DNA of 44,929 nucleotides from Acidobacteriota bacterium (GTDB lineage: Bacteria > Acidobacteriota > Blastocatellia > Pyrinomonadales > Pyrinomonadaceae): contig JAIVJI010000080.1 of assembly GCA_020200135.1 (NCBI GenBank), forward strand, positions 13,770 to 58,698. The letters run 5' to 3'. The position numbers and the translations under genes were made by a program. Within the stretch, counting starts at the first letter, position 1. Each line of letters starts with the position of its first letter. Of this stretch, positions 1 to 9,023 are shown piece by piece. The notes below the pieces were generated by a model that was given only the letters and a program-made list of their open reading frames with translations, was not told the origin of the DNA and made no database searches.

Positions 1-225
1 GTTGAGCGCGCCGCCGTCCGGGCGCGCGAGCGCCTCGTCGCGCGGGACGAGCCCGCCGCACCCTTCGCACGGGGCGTAGAACGCCTCGGCGCACGCGCGG
101 CACAACGCGGCGCCCGTGCGGTCGAGCAGCCGCGCGCCCTGCGCGCCGAGGCCGGCGAGGCACTCGACGCACAGCGCGCCGCGCGGCTCGACCGGCTCGG
201 GGTTGAGACTGTTTTCGGTCTGCAT
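1..225 (-). CDS. Zinc-ribbon protein, N-terminal fragment
   Basis: The reading frame starts at the ATG at 225 and runs off the left edge, so only the first 75 residues are visible. Three Cys pairs appear in order (CVEC, CRAC, CEGC) with spacing typical of treble-clef or LIM-like zinc ribbons. An Ala/Arg-rich stretch separates the first two pairs. No enzymatic motif is visible. The fragment probably folds around one or two zinc ions, but its target cannot be named. Start choice rests on the only in-frame ATG near the first Cys pair; no strong Shine-Dalgarno is seen. Confidence 0.55.
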   Translation of the reverse strand, partial: MQTENSLNPEPVEPRGALCVECLAGLGAQGARLLDRTGAALCRACAEAFYAPCEGCGGLVPRDEALARPDGGALN

Positions 226-276
226 CTGTAGTCGTCCTCGGCTCGGGCGGGAAGGTCGGCGGGGTGTCTGCGAGTC

Positions 277-309
277 GGGCGCCGGGGGTCGCACTCCCGC
301 CCGGCGCCC
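277..309. terminator. GC-rich hairpin downstream of the pterin dehydratase gene
   Basis: A 10-bp perfect stem (277-286 with 300-309) encloses a 13-nt loop. It lies about 100 nt past the stop of the minus-strand dehydratase gene and inside the leader of the zinc-ribbon gene. No T-tract follows on either strand, so intrinsic termination is doubtful. It may instead be a leader structure. Confidence 0.3.
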
Positions 310-404
310 GGCGGCGGATAGCATACACGCTCGCGGGCCGGTTTCAGAAACGGCGGCGGCGCCGGCGAGAAGCGGGGCGGGTGTCGAGACGAGGCGGGCG
401 CGCG

Positions 405-728
405 TCACGCGGCGTCGATGCGCGCGGCGAGGACGAAGTCGCTCTCGCTCAGGCCGTCGATGGCGTGCGTGTAGATGCGCAGGCGGGCGTAGCCCCAGCC
501 GAATTCGATGTCGGGGTGGTGCCCCTCCGCTTCGGCGACCGCGCCGGCGCGGTTGACGAAGGCGAGCGCGTCGGCGAAGTTCTTAAACTCGTACCCCTTC
601 GAGAGGTGGTGCTCTTCAAACACCTCCCAGCCTCCGAGCTGCGCGAGCAGCGGCGCAATCTCTTCGCCCGTCAGGCGCGGCACGCCGCCGTGACACGGCA
701 CGCAGTGTTTCGTCGCAAGACTCTCCAT
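405..728 (-). CDS. phhB: 4a-hydroxytetrahydrobiopterin dehydratase (pterin-4a-carbinolamine dehydratase)
   Basis: This 107-residue protein matches the usual length of the PCD/DCoH family, which dehydrates 4a-hydroxy-tetrahydrobiopterin so that the pterin can be recycled after aromatic amino acid hydroxylation. Visible hallmarks are the N-terminal CVPCHGG, the catalytic EGHHPDIEF block around residues 68-76 and the C-terminal THAIDGLSESDF. The frame is open further upstream to 782, but that would overlap the next gene. The ATG at 728 is preceded by GAAAGGG and fits the family start. It lies 25 nt behind the oxidoreductase gene, so the two are probably cotranscribed. No aromatic amino acid hydroxylase is present, so it may serve another pterin. 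Confidence 0.9.
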   Translation of the reverse strand: MESLATKHCVPCHGGVPRLTGEEIAPLLAQLGGWEVFEEHHLSKGYEFKNFADALAFVNRAGAVAEAEGHHPDIEFGWGYARLRIYTHAIDGLSESDFVLAARIDAA

Positions 729-753
729 CGTCTCGGCCCTTTCGCCGCGCGCG

Positions 754-1824
754 TCACTCCTCGCGCAGCTTCTCGCCCTCACTCTTCTTCGGCGTGAGCG
801 TCAGGTCTTTGTTCAGCCCCAGCTCCTCCTGCCGGTCGGGCGAGGAGCCCTCGGGCGGATAGCCGAGCCCGGTCTTGATCTCGCGGAACTTGGCCTTGAT
901 GTCCTTCATCAAATGCCCCGGCGCCTCGTAGCCGTAGGCGCGGAACTCGCCCGGCTCGACCTTCCCCTTCTCGCCCACGAAGTGCGCGAAGGCGTCCGTC
1001 CACTCGTCGAAGTGCGCGAAGACGTCGGTCTCGGTCGCCATGTGCTCGGCCTGGTTGTCGCTGTACTTCTTGCCGCGGCCGAACTCCTTGTAGCGCCAGA
1101 GGTGGTCGGGCACCTCGATGCCGCTGTAGCGGCACTGCCAGACGAGCGGCGCGTAGGTGTCGCGCTCGTTCTCGAACGGCTCTTCGGCCGGGTCGAAGTA
1201 GTGTTTGTGCCGGAGCTTCTTCGGCCGCCCCTCCTCGTCCAGCTCGTCGCCTCCGCCGTCGCCGTAGCAGTAGAAGCCGGCGGTGCGACCTTCGAGGTGG
1301 TTGCGGCTCAGATGCTCCCACTCCGGCGAGTGCTCCAGCCTCTTCGCCAGCTCCGCGTCCTTGTGTTCTATCAGCTCCTCGCGCGGGTTGCCGCCGTTGA
1401 TGCAGACCAGCCGGTCGAACATTGCCTTCAGATTCGACGTCGGCGCGTACCAGTTCACCGGCCCGACAATCGCCCACGCGTCCGCCAGGTCGAGCCGCGC
1501 GTACAGGTCCAAATCCCACATCAGATCGGGCTCGCCGCGGCTGTTTTTCTCATAGCAGTTGCAAGGGAAAATGCAGAGCGCCATCGAGGTCGAGACGCAG
1601 GCGTTGCAGGTCTGTATGCGCGCGCGTGCGTAGACGTTGCCGAGGTCTTCGTAGTCGATCTCCCAGTCTTGAGGGAGGCGTTCGGCCATGCGGAGCATGA
1701 GCGCGCGCGACTTCGAATCGACGCCGGGGCAGTTGTACTGGCGTCGGTCTGAGCCGGAGATGATGAGCACGCGGAAGGGGCGCTCGCTCGTGGGCAGGTT
1801 TCCGTTCTCGTCGTTGGGCTTCAC
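754..1824 (-). CDS. NAD(P)H-dependent flavodoxin-fold oxidoreductase
   Basis: The 356-residue protein opens with a Rossmann-like strand and phosphate loop (VLIISGSDRR, residues 19-28) and carries the flavodoxin-fold motif GPVNWYAPTSNLKAMFDRL near residues 121-139, as in FMN-dependent NADPH reductases. Cysteines cluster around residues 73-90 (CNAC, then CIFPCNC), which is common in the iron-sulfur flavoprotein branch. The C-terminal third is charged and has no domain that I recognise, making it longer than the usual 200-residue family member. It is the first gene of a minus-strand pair with phhB. Substrate unknown. Confidence 0.75.
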   Translation of the reverse strand: MKPNDENGNLPTSERPFRVLIISGSDRRQYNCPGVDSKSRALMLRMAERLPQDWEIDYEDLGNVYARARIQTCNACVSTSMALCIFPCNCYEKNSRGEPDLMWDLDLYARLDLADAWAIVGPVNWYAPTSNLKAMFDRLVCINGGNPREELIEHKDAELAKRLEHSPEWEHLSRNHLEGRTAGFYCYGDGGGDELDEEGRPKKLRHKHYFDPAEEPFENERDTYAPLVWQCRYSGIEVPDHLWRYKEFGRGKKYSDNQAEHMATETDVFAHFDEWTDAFAHFVGEKGKVEPGEFRAYGYEAPGHLMKDIKAKFREIKTGLGYPPEGSSPDRQEELGLNKDLTLTPKKSEGEKLREE

Positions 1825-1845
1825 TCTCTACTCCTCCGACAGCGC

Positions 1846-1874
1846 TTGTCCGGTCGGGTGTTCTGGTTTATATA
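1846..1874 (+). promoter_or_regulatory. Sigma-70-like promoter for the desaturase/glycosyltransferase unit
   Basis: TTGTCC at 1846-1851 and TATATA at 1869-1874 are separated by exactly 17 bp. The start codon lies about 40 nt downstream, with an AAGAGGG ribosome site at 1903-1909. This is one of the few AT-rich spots in the neighbourhood and also separates two divergent genes. Confidence 0.55.
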
Positions 1875-1913
1875 AAGTCTACACCGGAAAATCCGTCGGC
1901 GTAAGAGGGTTTG

Positions 1914-2786
1914 ATGAGTTCTCGCAAGCTGCCCGGGTGGTTGAGCGGGGCGCTCGTGCTGGGCGCGTTCGGGGCGCTCGCGTGGCTGGAGCGGCGGCGG
2001 CCGCTGCGCGCCGAGGGGGAGCCGAAGCGGGACCGCGCGGCGCGCAACCTCGCGGTCGCCGCGGCCGGCGCGGCGACGCTGCGACTGTTGGAGAAGCCCG
2101 CGACCGAACGGCTGGCGGCGCTCGTCGAGCGGCGGCGTTGGGGGTTGCTCAAGGTCTTGCGACTCCCGGCGTGGCTGGAGGTCGCGGCCGCGTGCGTGCT
2201 GCTCGACTACACGCTCTACCTCTGGCACGTCCTCGTGCACCGCGCGCCCTTCCTCTGGCGCTTCCACGTCGTACACCACGTAGACCTCGACCTCGACGCG
2301 ACGACCGCGCTGCGCTTCCACTTCGCCGAGCTGGCGCTGTCGGTGCCGTGGCGCGCGGCGCAGATACTCTTCATCGGCGTCTCGCCCCGGTCGCTCTCGG
2401 TCTGGCAGACGCTCTTGATGCTCTCCGTCCTCTTCCACCACTCGAACGTGCGTCTGCCGGTCGGGGCCGAGCGCCGGCTCAACCTCCTGGTCGTCACGCC
2501 GCGGATGCACGGCATACACCACTCGACGGTGCGCGAGGAGACCGACTCGAACTGGTCGAGCGGGCTCACGGTCTGGGACCGGCTCCACGGGACTCTGCGG
2601 CTCGACGTGCCGCAGGCGGAGGTGGACATCGGCGTGCCCGCCTACCGCGACCCGCGCGAGCTGGGCTTGGCGGAAATTCTCTCGATGCCCTTCGGCGCGG
2701 AGCGCCCGACGTGGCGCCTCGGCGGCGTGGGACCCGAGCCGAAGCGCGCGCCTTCCCCCGAACCGTCCGAACAGTTGACGGCGTGA
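1914..2786 (+). CDS. Sterol desaturase / fatty acid hydroxylase family membrane protein
   Basis: This 290-residue protein belongs to the non-haem di-iron membrane hydroxylase family. The histidine clusters are in the expected order: HVLVH at 105-109, HVVHH at 118-122, HH at 175-176 and HGIHH at 199-203. Hydrophobic segments precede and separate them. Members oxidise or desaturate C-H bonds of sterols, fatty alcohols or carotenoids; the substrate here is unknown. A TTG lies just upstream in frame, but the ATG at 1914 has the better ribosome site. It is followed after 6 nt, in the same frame, by the glycosyltransferase gene, so the two are probably coupled. Confidence 0.85.
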   Translation: MSSRKLPGWLSGALVLGAFGALAWLERRRPLRAEGEPKRDRAARNLAVAAAGAATLRLLEKPATERLAALVERRRWGLLKVLRLPAWLEVAAACVLLDYTLYLWHVLVHRAPFLWRFHVVHHVDLDLDATTALRFHFAELALSVPWRAAQILFIGVSPRSLSVWQTLLMLSVLFHHSNVRLPVGAERRLNLLVVTPRMHGIHHSTVREETDSNWSSGLTVWDRLHGTLRLDVPQAEVDIGVPAYRDPRELGLAEILSMPFGAERPTWRLGGVGPEPKRAPSPEPSEQLTA

Positions 2787-2792
2787 ACTCCC

Positions 2793-3524
2793 TTGTCGAG
2801 CTCGAGTAGAGAAGCACCGCGGCTCTCCGTCATCATCCCCGCGCTCGACGAGGCGCGCTCCATCGGCGCGACGCTCGACGCGGCGCGGCGTGTGGGAGGT
2901 GGGGTCGAGGTCATCGTCGTCGACGGCGGGAGCGCGGACGGGACGGCGGAGGTGGCGCGCGGGCGCGGCGCGCGCGTCATCAGGTGCGAGCGCGGGCGGG
3001 GGGCGCAGATGCACGCGGGCGCGCTCGCCGCGCGCGGCGAAGTGCTGTGGTTCCTCCACGCCGACACGCTCGCGCCGCCGGACGCGGCCGAGCGCATCTC
3101 CGAGGCGCTCGCAGACCCGCGCGCCGTCGGCGGCAACTTCCGCATACGCTTCGACGGCGGGCGCGCCGCCGCGCGTTTTTTGAGCTGGCTCTACCCGCGG
3201 CTGCGCCTGCTCGGGCTGGCCTACGGCGACTCGGGCTTCTTCGTCAGGCGCGCGGCCTACGAGCGCGCGGGCGGCTTTAAGCCCCTCCCCATCTTCGAGG
3301 ACCTCGAACTGCTGCGCGCGCTCTGGAAGCAGGGGCGCTTCGTCCAGGCGGACGCGTTCGTCGTCACCTCCTCGCGCCGCTTCGAGGGGCGCAGCTTCGC
3401 GCTCACCTTCGCGCGCTGGTCGCTGCTGCAAGGGCTCTACTGGCTCGGCGTCAGCCCGCACGCGCTCGCACGCCTCTACGCGCACGTGCGCCTGCCCGGC
3501 GCGCGCGGGAAGGCGAAGGCTTAA
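2793..3524 (+). CDS. Arsenosugar-type glycosyltransferase, TIGR04283 family (GT2 fold)
   Basis: This 243-residue GT-A protein begins with LSVIIPALDEA, followed by the nucleotide-binding VDGGSADGT and the metal-binding FLHADT (residues 88-93), then GNFRIRF and the acceptor-side IFEDLEL. This pattern fits the TIGR04283 family found in arsenosugar gene sets. The frame follows the stop of the desaturase without a shift, and the first available initiator is the TTG at 2793; no clear Shine-Dalgarno is present, so translation may rely on reinitiation. It converges with the TIGR04282-type glycosyltransferase. The sugar donor cannot be read from sequence. Confidence 0.85.
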   Translation: MSSSSREAPRLSVIIPALDEARSIGATLDAARRVGGGVEVIVVDGGSADGTAEVARGRGARVIRCERGRGAQMHAGALAARGEVLWFLHADTLAPPDAAERISEALADPRAVGGNFRIRFDGGRAAARFLSWLYPRLRLLGLAYGDSGFFVRRAAYERAGGFKPLPIFEDLELLRALWKQGRFVQADAFVVTSSRRFEGRSFALTFARWSLLQGLYWLGVSPHALARLYAHVRLPGARGKAKA

Positions 3525-3570
3525 CCGAAGGTGAGGGCGAAGGCTTAAGCTGAAGGCTTGTGCGGAGACT

Positions 3571-4275
3571 TCAGCGCGGCGCGTGCGCGAGCGCCCAGCG
3601 GTAAGTCGCGGGGGCGCGGCGGCGCGCGGCCTCGTCGGCGAACTCGGCGCGCAGGCGCAGGAGGTCGGCGGGCGTGTCAACGTCGTACCAGCGCGGCAGC
3701 TCGAGCAGGCGCAGGCCGAGGCGCGCGGCGTTCCGCGCCGTCTGCGCGTAGGCGCGCGGCGTGCTCCACTCGACCGCGTCGAAGAGGCCGCGCGCGGGCG
3801 CGCGCAGCGCCACGGCGTAGTAGCCGCCGTCGTCGGTCGGGCCGAGCGCGATGTCGGCGCGGCCGTCGGCGAGAGCTTCGAGCGCCGCCGAGAGGTTGGG
3901 CGGCGGGAGCGTCGGGCTGTCCGCGCCGAGCGCGACGAGGGGCCCGAGGCCGAGTCCGGCCGCGCGCTCGAACACCCCGGCGAGACGTTCGCCCAAATCC
4001 TCGCCGCGCTGTTCGAGCCAGAGCAGCCGGCCGTCGCCCGCGACGACTTCGGGCGCTTCGGCGCGCAGCGCCTCTTCGAGCGCCGCGCGCCCGCCCGCGG
4101 GGGCGTAGGCGACGACCGTCCGTTCGGCCGCGCCGAGCGCGAGCGAGACCGCGTCGGCGAAGAAGCACGCGGCGAGTTCCGCCGCCCCCGCGGGCGTGAG
4201 CGGCGGCACGAGACGCGTCTTGGCGCCGCCGGGGCGCGGCGCCTTGGCCATGACGATGACTGCGGGGCGGGGCAT
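3571..4275 (-). CDS. TIGR04282-family arsenosugar biosynthesis glycosyltransferase
   Basis: The 234-residue protein has the nucleotidyl/glycosyltransferase fold of the DUF2064 family: VIVMAKAPRPGGAKTRL at the N-terminus, GADSPTLP mid-protein, GPTDDGGYYAVAL and ending with DVDTPADLLRL. The frame is open to 4350, but the extra residues are encoded by a heptad repeat. The ATG at 4275 starts the conserved region, although no Shine-Dalgarno is seen. It is divergent from the AhpD-like/arsS pair and convergent with the TIGR04283 enzyme, so the set spans at least two transcripts. Confidence 0.85.
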   Translation of the reverse strand: MPRPAVIVMAKAPRPGGAKTRLVPPLTPAGAAELAACFFADAVSLALGAAERTVVAYAPAGGRAALEEALRAEAPEVVAGDGRLLWLEQRGEDLGERLAGVFERAAGLGLGPLVALGADSPTLPPPNLSAALEALADGRADIALGPTDDGGYYAVALRAPARGLFDAVEWSTPRAYAQTARNAARLGLRLLELPRWYDVDTPADLLRLRAEFADEAARRRAPATYRWALAHAPR

Positions 4276-4277
4276 CG

Positions 4278-4371
4278 GAAAAGGATGAAGGACGAAGGGC
4301 GGAGGCTGAAAGGAGGGGCGGGGCTTTACAGCCGCGCGCTCATCCTTCATGCTTCCGCCTTCATCCTTTCA
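4278..4371. repeat. Heptad inverted repeat, GAAGGAT type
   Basis: The left arm (about 4278-4315) iterates imperfect units of AAGGATG and AAGGACG. The right arm (about 4340-4371) carries the reverse complement, including TCATCCTTCATG and TTCATCCTTTC. The element sits between the divergent starts of the TIGR04282-type gene and the AhpD-like gene, so it lies in both leaders. Confidence 0.6.
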
Positions 4372-4391
4372 CACGGGAGTATCGCACGGAG

Positions 4392-4717
4392 ATGAGCTAC
4401 TACGAAGAAGAAGACCTCGGGCGCTTCGGCGAGGTGGGGCGGCACCGCCCCGACCTGTTCGAGAAGTTCATGGCCTGGTATCAGGCGTGCCAGGAGGACG
4501 GCGCGCTCTCGCGGCGCGAGAAGGCGCTCATCGGCCTGGCGGTCGCGCACGCCTTGCAGTGTCCGTACTGCATCGACGCCTTCTCGCAGTCGTGCCTCGA
4601 AGCCGGGTCGAACATGGAGCAGATGACCGAGGCGATACACATGGCCTCGGCGCTGCGCGGCGGCGCCTCGCTCGTCCACGGCGTGCAGGCGCACAACTCC
4701 GTCAACAAGGTCTCGAT

Positions 4718-4721
<4 letters not shown>
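4392..4721 (+). CDS. Arsenosugar biosynthesis-associated peroxidase-like protein (AhpD fold)
   Basis: This 109-residue all-alpha protein has the carboxymuconolactone decarboxylase/AhpD core: EKALIGLAVAHALQCPYCID, with the redox CxxC at Cys57 and Cys60, then an Ala/His-rich helix (EAIHMASALRGGASL). It matches the small AhpD-like family that accompanies ArsS in arsenosugar loci, and its role there is unproven. Its stop overlaps the arsS start (GTGA at 4718-4721), so the two are translationally coupled. A weak ACGGAG lies just before the ATG. Confidence 0.88.
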
Positions 4722-5725
<1,004 letters not shown>

Positions 5726-5830
5726 GGGCGCGGGGCCGCCGTCACTTGCGCGGGGGCGCGCGTTGCGGATAGTCTAAACCCTCAAAAGCTACGCATTAAT
5801 CAACCCGCTTCCCGAAGGAGAGGTTACACA

Positions 5831-7066
5831 GTGGCCGCCATCCACCCCTTCCGCGCCCTGCGACCGCCCGCCGGGCGCGTGGCCGAGGTCGCCGCCGTCC
5901 CCTACGACGTGGTCAACACAGAGGAGGCGCGCGCGCTGGCCGAGGGCAACCCCTTGAGCTTCCTCCACGTCTCGCGCCCCGAGATAGACCTGCCCGAGGG
6001 GACGCACATCTACGCCGACGAGGTCTACGAGAAGGCGCGCGAGAACTTCGAGGCGATGCGCGGCGCGGGCACGCTCGTCGAGGAGCAGGAGCCCGCGCTC
6101 TACGTCTACCGCCTCCGCATGGGCGGCCACACGCAGACGGGCGTCGCCGCCGCCTTCTCGGTTGACGAGTACGACTCTGACCTCATCAAGAAGCACGAGC
6201 GGACGCGCCCCGACAAGGAGAACGACCGCACGCGCCACATGCTCACGCTGAGGGCGCAGACCGGCCCCGTCTTCCTCACCTGCCGCGCCGACCGCCGCAT
6301 CGACGCGCTGGTCGAGGCCGAGACCAAACGAGAGCCGCTTTACGATTTCGAGGCGCCCGACGGCGTGCGCCACACGGTCTGGCGCGCCTCGGCCGCGGAG
6401 CAGCTCGCGCGCTGCTTCGCCGAAGTCCCCGCGCTCTACATCGCCGACGGGCACCACCGCGCCGCCTCCGCGTCGCGCGCGCGCGCGGAGCTGAAGGCGA
6501 AGAACCCCGTGCACACGGGCCGGGAGGCGTACAACCGCTTCCTCGCCGTCGTCTTCCCCGACGAGCAGGTGCGGATTCTCCCCTACCACCGCGTCGTCAA
6601 AGACCTCAACGGGCGGAGCCCCGAAGAGTTCCTCGACGCGGTGCGCGGCCGCTTCAACGTCACCGGCGACGCGAAGCGCGAGGGGCCGGGCGAGCCCGGC
6701 CACTGGCACATGTACCTCGGCGGCAGGTGGTACGGGCTGACGCTGCGCGACGACGCGGCGCACACTCTCTCGGACGACCCCACGTCGGCGCTCGACGTGA
6801 GCCTGCTGCAAAACAACCTGCTCGACCCGCTGCTCGGCGTCACGGACCCGCGCACCGACAAGCGCATAGACTTCGTCGGCGGCATCCGCGGCACGGAGGA
6901 GCTGGAGAGGCTCGTGGACTCGGGCCGCGCCCAGGTGGCCCTCGCGCTCTACGCGACCTCCATCGAAGATTTGCTGCGCGTCTCCGACGCCGGCGGCGTG
7001 ATGCCGCCCAAGTCCACCTGGTTCGAGCCCAAGCTGCGCGACGCGCTCCTGATTCACACGATTTGA
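5831..7066 (+). CDS. DUF1015 domain-containing protein
   Basis: This 411-residue soluble protein is a full-length DUF1015 member: IHPFRALRP and VPYDVV at the N-terminus, KKHERTRPDKENDR near residues 121-134, IADGHHRAASA near 205-215, and a C-terminal MPPKSTWFEPKL. The GTG start at 5831 is preceded by AAGGAGAGG. From memory, DUF1015 genes often sit beside serA and serC in diverse bacteria, and here they share one strand with only a GNAT between. A role in serine or phosphoserine metabolism is therefore inferred, not shown. The invariant DGHHR suggests a catalytic or metal site. Confidence 0.88.
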   Translation: MAAIHPFRALRPPAGRVAEVAAVPYDVVNTEEARALAEGNPLSFLHVSRPEIDLPEGTHIYADEVYEKARENFEAMRGAGTLVEEQEPALYVYRLRMGGHTQTGVAAAFSVDEYDSDLIKKHERTRPDKENDRTRHMLTLRAQTGPVFLTCRADRRIDALVEAETKREPLYDFEAPDGVRHTVWRASAAEQLARCFAEVPALYIADGHHRAASASRARAELKAKNPVHTGREAYNRFLAVVFPDEQVRILPYHRVVKDLNGRSPEEFLDAVRGRFNVTGDAKREGPGEPGHWHMYLGGRWYGLTLRDDAAHTLSDDPTSALDVSLLQNNLLDPLLGVTDPRTDKRIDFVGGIRGTEELERLVDSGRAQVALALYATSIEDLLRVSDAGGVMPPKSTWFEPKLRDALLIHTI

Positions 7067-7070
7067 GGAA

Positions 7071-7178
7071 GTAGCCAGTAGCCAGTAGCCAGTAGGCTCC
7101 GCTCTGCGGACGTTGGGACAGACACCCGGGAGTCGCGCCGAAAGAAAGTTTTTCTACTGACTACTGACTACTGTCTAC
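7071..7178. repeat. Heptad inverted repeat, AGTAGCC type
   Basis: The left arm (7071-7095) has more than three tandem units of GTAGCCA. The right arm (7154-7178) has matching CTACTGA and CTACTGT units. About 58 nt separate the arms, and unlike other copies there is no long inner GC stem. It lies between the same-strand DUF1015 and GNAT genes, ending 2 nt before the GNAT start, so the right arm replaces a normal ribosome site. Confidence 0.7.
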
Positions 7179-7180
7179 TC

Positions 7181-7720
7181 ATGAAGATCGAGACCGAGCG
7201 GCTGCTGCTGCGACCGTACGCGCCCGAGGACGCGGACGAGCAGTTCCGCATCACCTCCGACCCGGAGTTCCGGCGGCACATGGGCCCCCAGTTTCGGCCG
7301 ACGCGCGACAAGGTGCTGGTCGGCATCGGGCGCTTCACCGAGCACTGGTATCAGTTCGGCTACGGCGCGTGGGCGCTAGAGCTGAAGGGCGAGGGGCGGC
7401 TCGTCGGCTACTGCGGGATGCGCCACCTGCTGCCGTCCGACGAGGTCGAGCTGTTCTACGGCTGCGACCGCGACTACTGGGGGCGCGGGCTGGTGACCGA
7501 GGCGGCGCGCGCGTCGCTCCGCTACGGGTTCGGGAGGATGGGGTTCGCGCGGGTGATGGCCGTCACAGACAAGGCGAACCTCGGCTCGCGCCGCGTGATG
7601 GAGAAGTGCGGGCTGCGCTACGAGCGCGACACCGTCTACTTCGACCTGCCCGTCGTCTACTACGCCGTGAACCGCGGGGACTACCGGCCCGACGGCTCGC
7701 CCTACACCGAGAGGGAGTAA
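7181..7720 (+). CDS. GNAT family N-acetyltransferase, RimJ/RimL-like
   Basis: This 179-residue protein begins with the RimJ/RimL hallmark ETERLLLRPYAPEDA. It contains LVGYCGMRHL and ELFYGCDRDYWGRGLVTEAA, the acetyl-CoA-binding region, followed by ANLGSRRVMEKCGL. Such enzymes acetylate N-terminal or small-molecule amines; the acceptor is not predictable. It lies 4 nt before serA. The start codon directly follows a heptad arm with no Shine-Dalgarno. Confidence 0.88.
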   Translation: MKIETERLLLRPYAPEDADEQFRITSDPEFRRHMGPQFRPTRDKVLVGIGRFTEHWYQFGYGAWALELKGEGRLVGYCGMRHLLPSDEVELFYGCDRDYWGRGLVTEAARASLRYGFGRMGFARVMAVTDKANLGSRRVMEKCGLRYERDTVYFDLPVVYYAVNRGDYRPDGSPYTERE

Positions 7721-7724
7721 ACCC

Positions 7725-8936
7725 ATGCGCGTGCTCATCGCCGACAAGTTCGAGCAGTCGGGGCGCGACGGCCTCGAAGCCGCCGGCTGCCGGTTCTCCT
7801 ACCAGCCCGACGTGAAGGACGACTCTCTCGTCGAGGCCATACGCGCCTACGACCCGGAAGTGCTCGTCGTCCGCTCGACCAAGGTCACCGAGCCGATGCT
7901 CGACGCCGGCGCCTTAAAGCTCATCGTGCGCGCGGGCGCGGGCTACAACACCATCGACGTGGCGGCCGCGTCGCGCCGGGGCGTCTACGTCTCGAACTGC
8001 CCGGGCAAGAACTCCGTGGCGGTGGCCGAGCTGGCGCTCGCGCTCATCCTCGCCTTAGACCGCCGCGTCGCCGACAACGTCATCCAGCTCCGCGAGGGGA
8101 AGTGGAACAAGAAGGAGTTCTCGAAGGCGCGCGGGCTGCTCGGGCGCACGCTGGGGCTGGTCGGCACCGGCCAGATCGGCCGCGAGGTGGCGACGCGCGC
8201 GCGCGCGTTCGGCATGAACGTCATCGCGTGGAGCCGTAGCCTCACCGACGAGACGGCCGCCGAACTGGGCGTCGGGCGGCGCAGGAAGCTTTTAGACGTG
8301 GCGCGCGAGTCGGACGTGGTGAGCGTCCACGTGGCGCTCAAACCCGAGACGCGCGGCCTCATCGGCGCGGACTTCTTCGACGCCATGCGCGAGGGCACTT
8401 ACTTCGTCAACACCTCGCGCGGCGACGTGGTAGACCAGGGCGCCCTGCTCCGCGCGATGCGCGAGAAGGACGTGCGCGCCGGCCTCGACGTCTTCGCCAA
8501 CGAGCCGGCCGTGTCGGCCGGTGAGTTTACCGACGAGATCGCGCGCGAGCCGAACCTCTACGGCACGCACCACATCGGCGCCTCGACCGACCAGGCGCAG
8601 GAGGCCATCGCCGCCGAGACCGTCCGCGTCATCCGCACCTTCAAGGAGACGGGGCGCGTCCCCAACGTCGTCAACCTCGCGCGGCGCACGCCCTCGACGC
8701 ACACGCTCGTCGTCCGCCACCGCGACCGCCCCGGCGTGCTCGCCTCCGTCCTCGACCGCATCCGCGCCGAGTCCATCAACGTGCAGGAGATGGAGAACGT
8801 CATCTTCGAGGGGTCGGAGGCGGCGGTCGCCCGCATCAACCTCGAAGCCGCGCTCCCCGCGGAAGTGCTCGAACGCCTCAAGGCCGACAACGCCGACATC
8901 ATCGAGTTGAGCTTATTGGAAATCAAAAACTCGTGA
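7725..8936 (+). CDS. serA: D-3-phosphoglycerate dehydrogenase
   Basis: This 403-residue protein catalyses the first step of serine synthesis, oxidising 3-phosphoglycerate with NAD. The dinucleotide motif GTGQIG spans 147-152. The catalytic triad of the D-2-hydroxyacid dehydrogenases is present: Arg232 (NTSRGD), Glu260 (ANEP) and a His at 282-283 (THHIGAS). A C-terminal ACT domain (about residues 325-400, RDRPGVLASVLDRI) suggests allosteric control, in family terms by serine. It is the short form without the intervening ASB domain. The TGA at 8934-8936 lies inside the left arm of a heptad hairpin. serC follows. Confidence 0.93.
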   Translation: MRVLIADKFEQSGRDGLEAAGCRFSYQPDVKDDSLVEAIRAYDPEVLVVRSTKVTEPMLDAGALKLIVRAGAGYNTIDVAAASRRGVYVSNCPGKNSVAVAELALALILALDRRVADNVIQLREGKWNKKEFSKARGLLGRTLGLVGTGQIGREVATRARAFGMNVIAWSRSLTDETAAELGVGRRRKLLDVARESDVVSVHVALKPETRGLIGADFFDAMREGTYFVNTSRGDVVDQGALLRAMREKDVRAGLDVFANEPAVSAGEFTDEIAREPNLYGTHHIGASTDQAQEAIAAETVRVIRTFKETGRVPNVVNLARRTPSTHTLVVRHRDRPGVLASVLDRIRAESINVQEMENVIFEGSEAAVARINLEAALPAEVLERLKADNADIIELSLLEIKNS

Positions 8937-9006
8937 ATAGTGAATAGTAAATGGTGAATGGTTAAAGGCAGTTCTTTCCATTCACGATTTACTATTCACT
9001 ATTCAC
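8933..9006. repeat. Near-perfect 29-bp heptad hairpin, TGAATAG type
   Basis: The arms 8933-8961 and 8978-9006 are complementary at 28 of 29 positions, with a 16-nt loop. The arms iterate GTGAATA and related heptads. The left arm contains the serA stop and the right arm ends 17 nt before the serC ATG, so the hairpin fills almost the whole serA-serC gap. It has no T-tract and would be present in the shared transcript. Confidence 0.85.
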
Positions 9007-9023
9007 GCGAACGGAGTGAGCAA

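Noticed and set aside
3512..3548. A 13-bp direct repeat (GGCGAAGGCTTAA) at the end of the TIGR04283 gene
   Set aside because: It is only two copies 24 bp apart, most simply a small local duplication between convergent genes.
1821..3680. A 619-codon minus-strand open frame across the desaturase and glycosyltransferase genes
   Set aside because: Both plus-strand genes have complete catalytic motifs; the antisense product is Arg-rich and motif-free.
4349..4717. Upstream extension of the ArsS frame
   Set aside because: It lies wholly over the AhpD-like gene in another frame, and the overlapping GTG at 4718 gives the correct family length.
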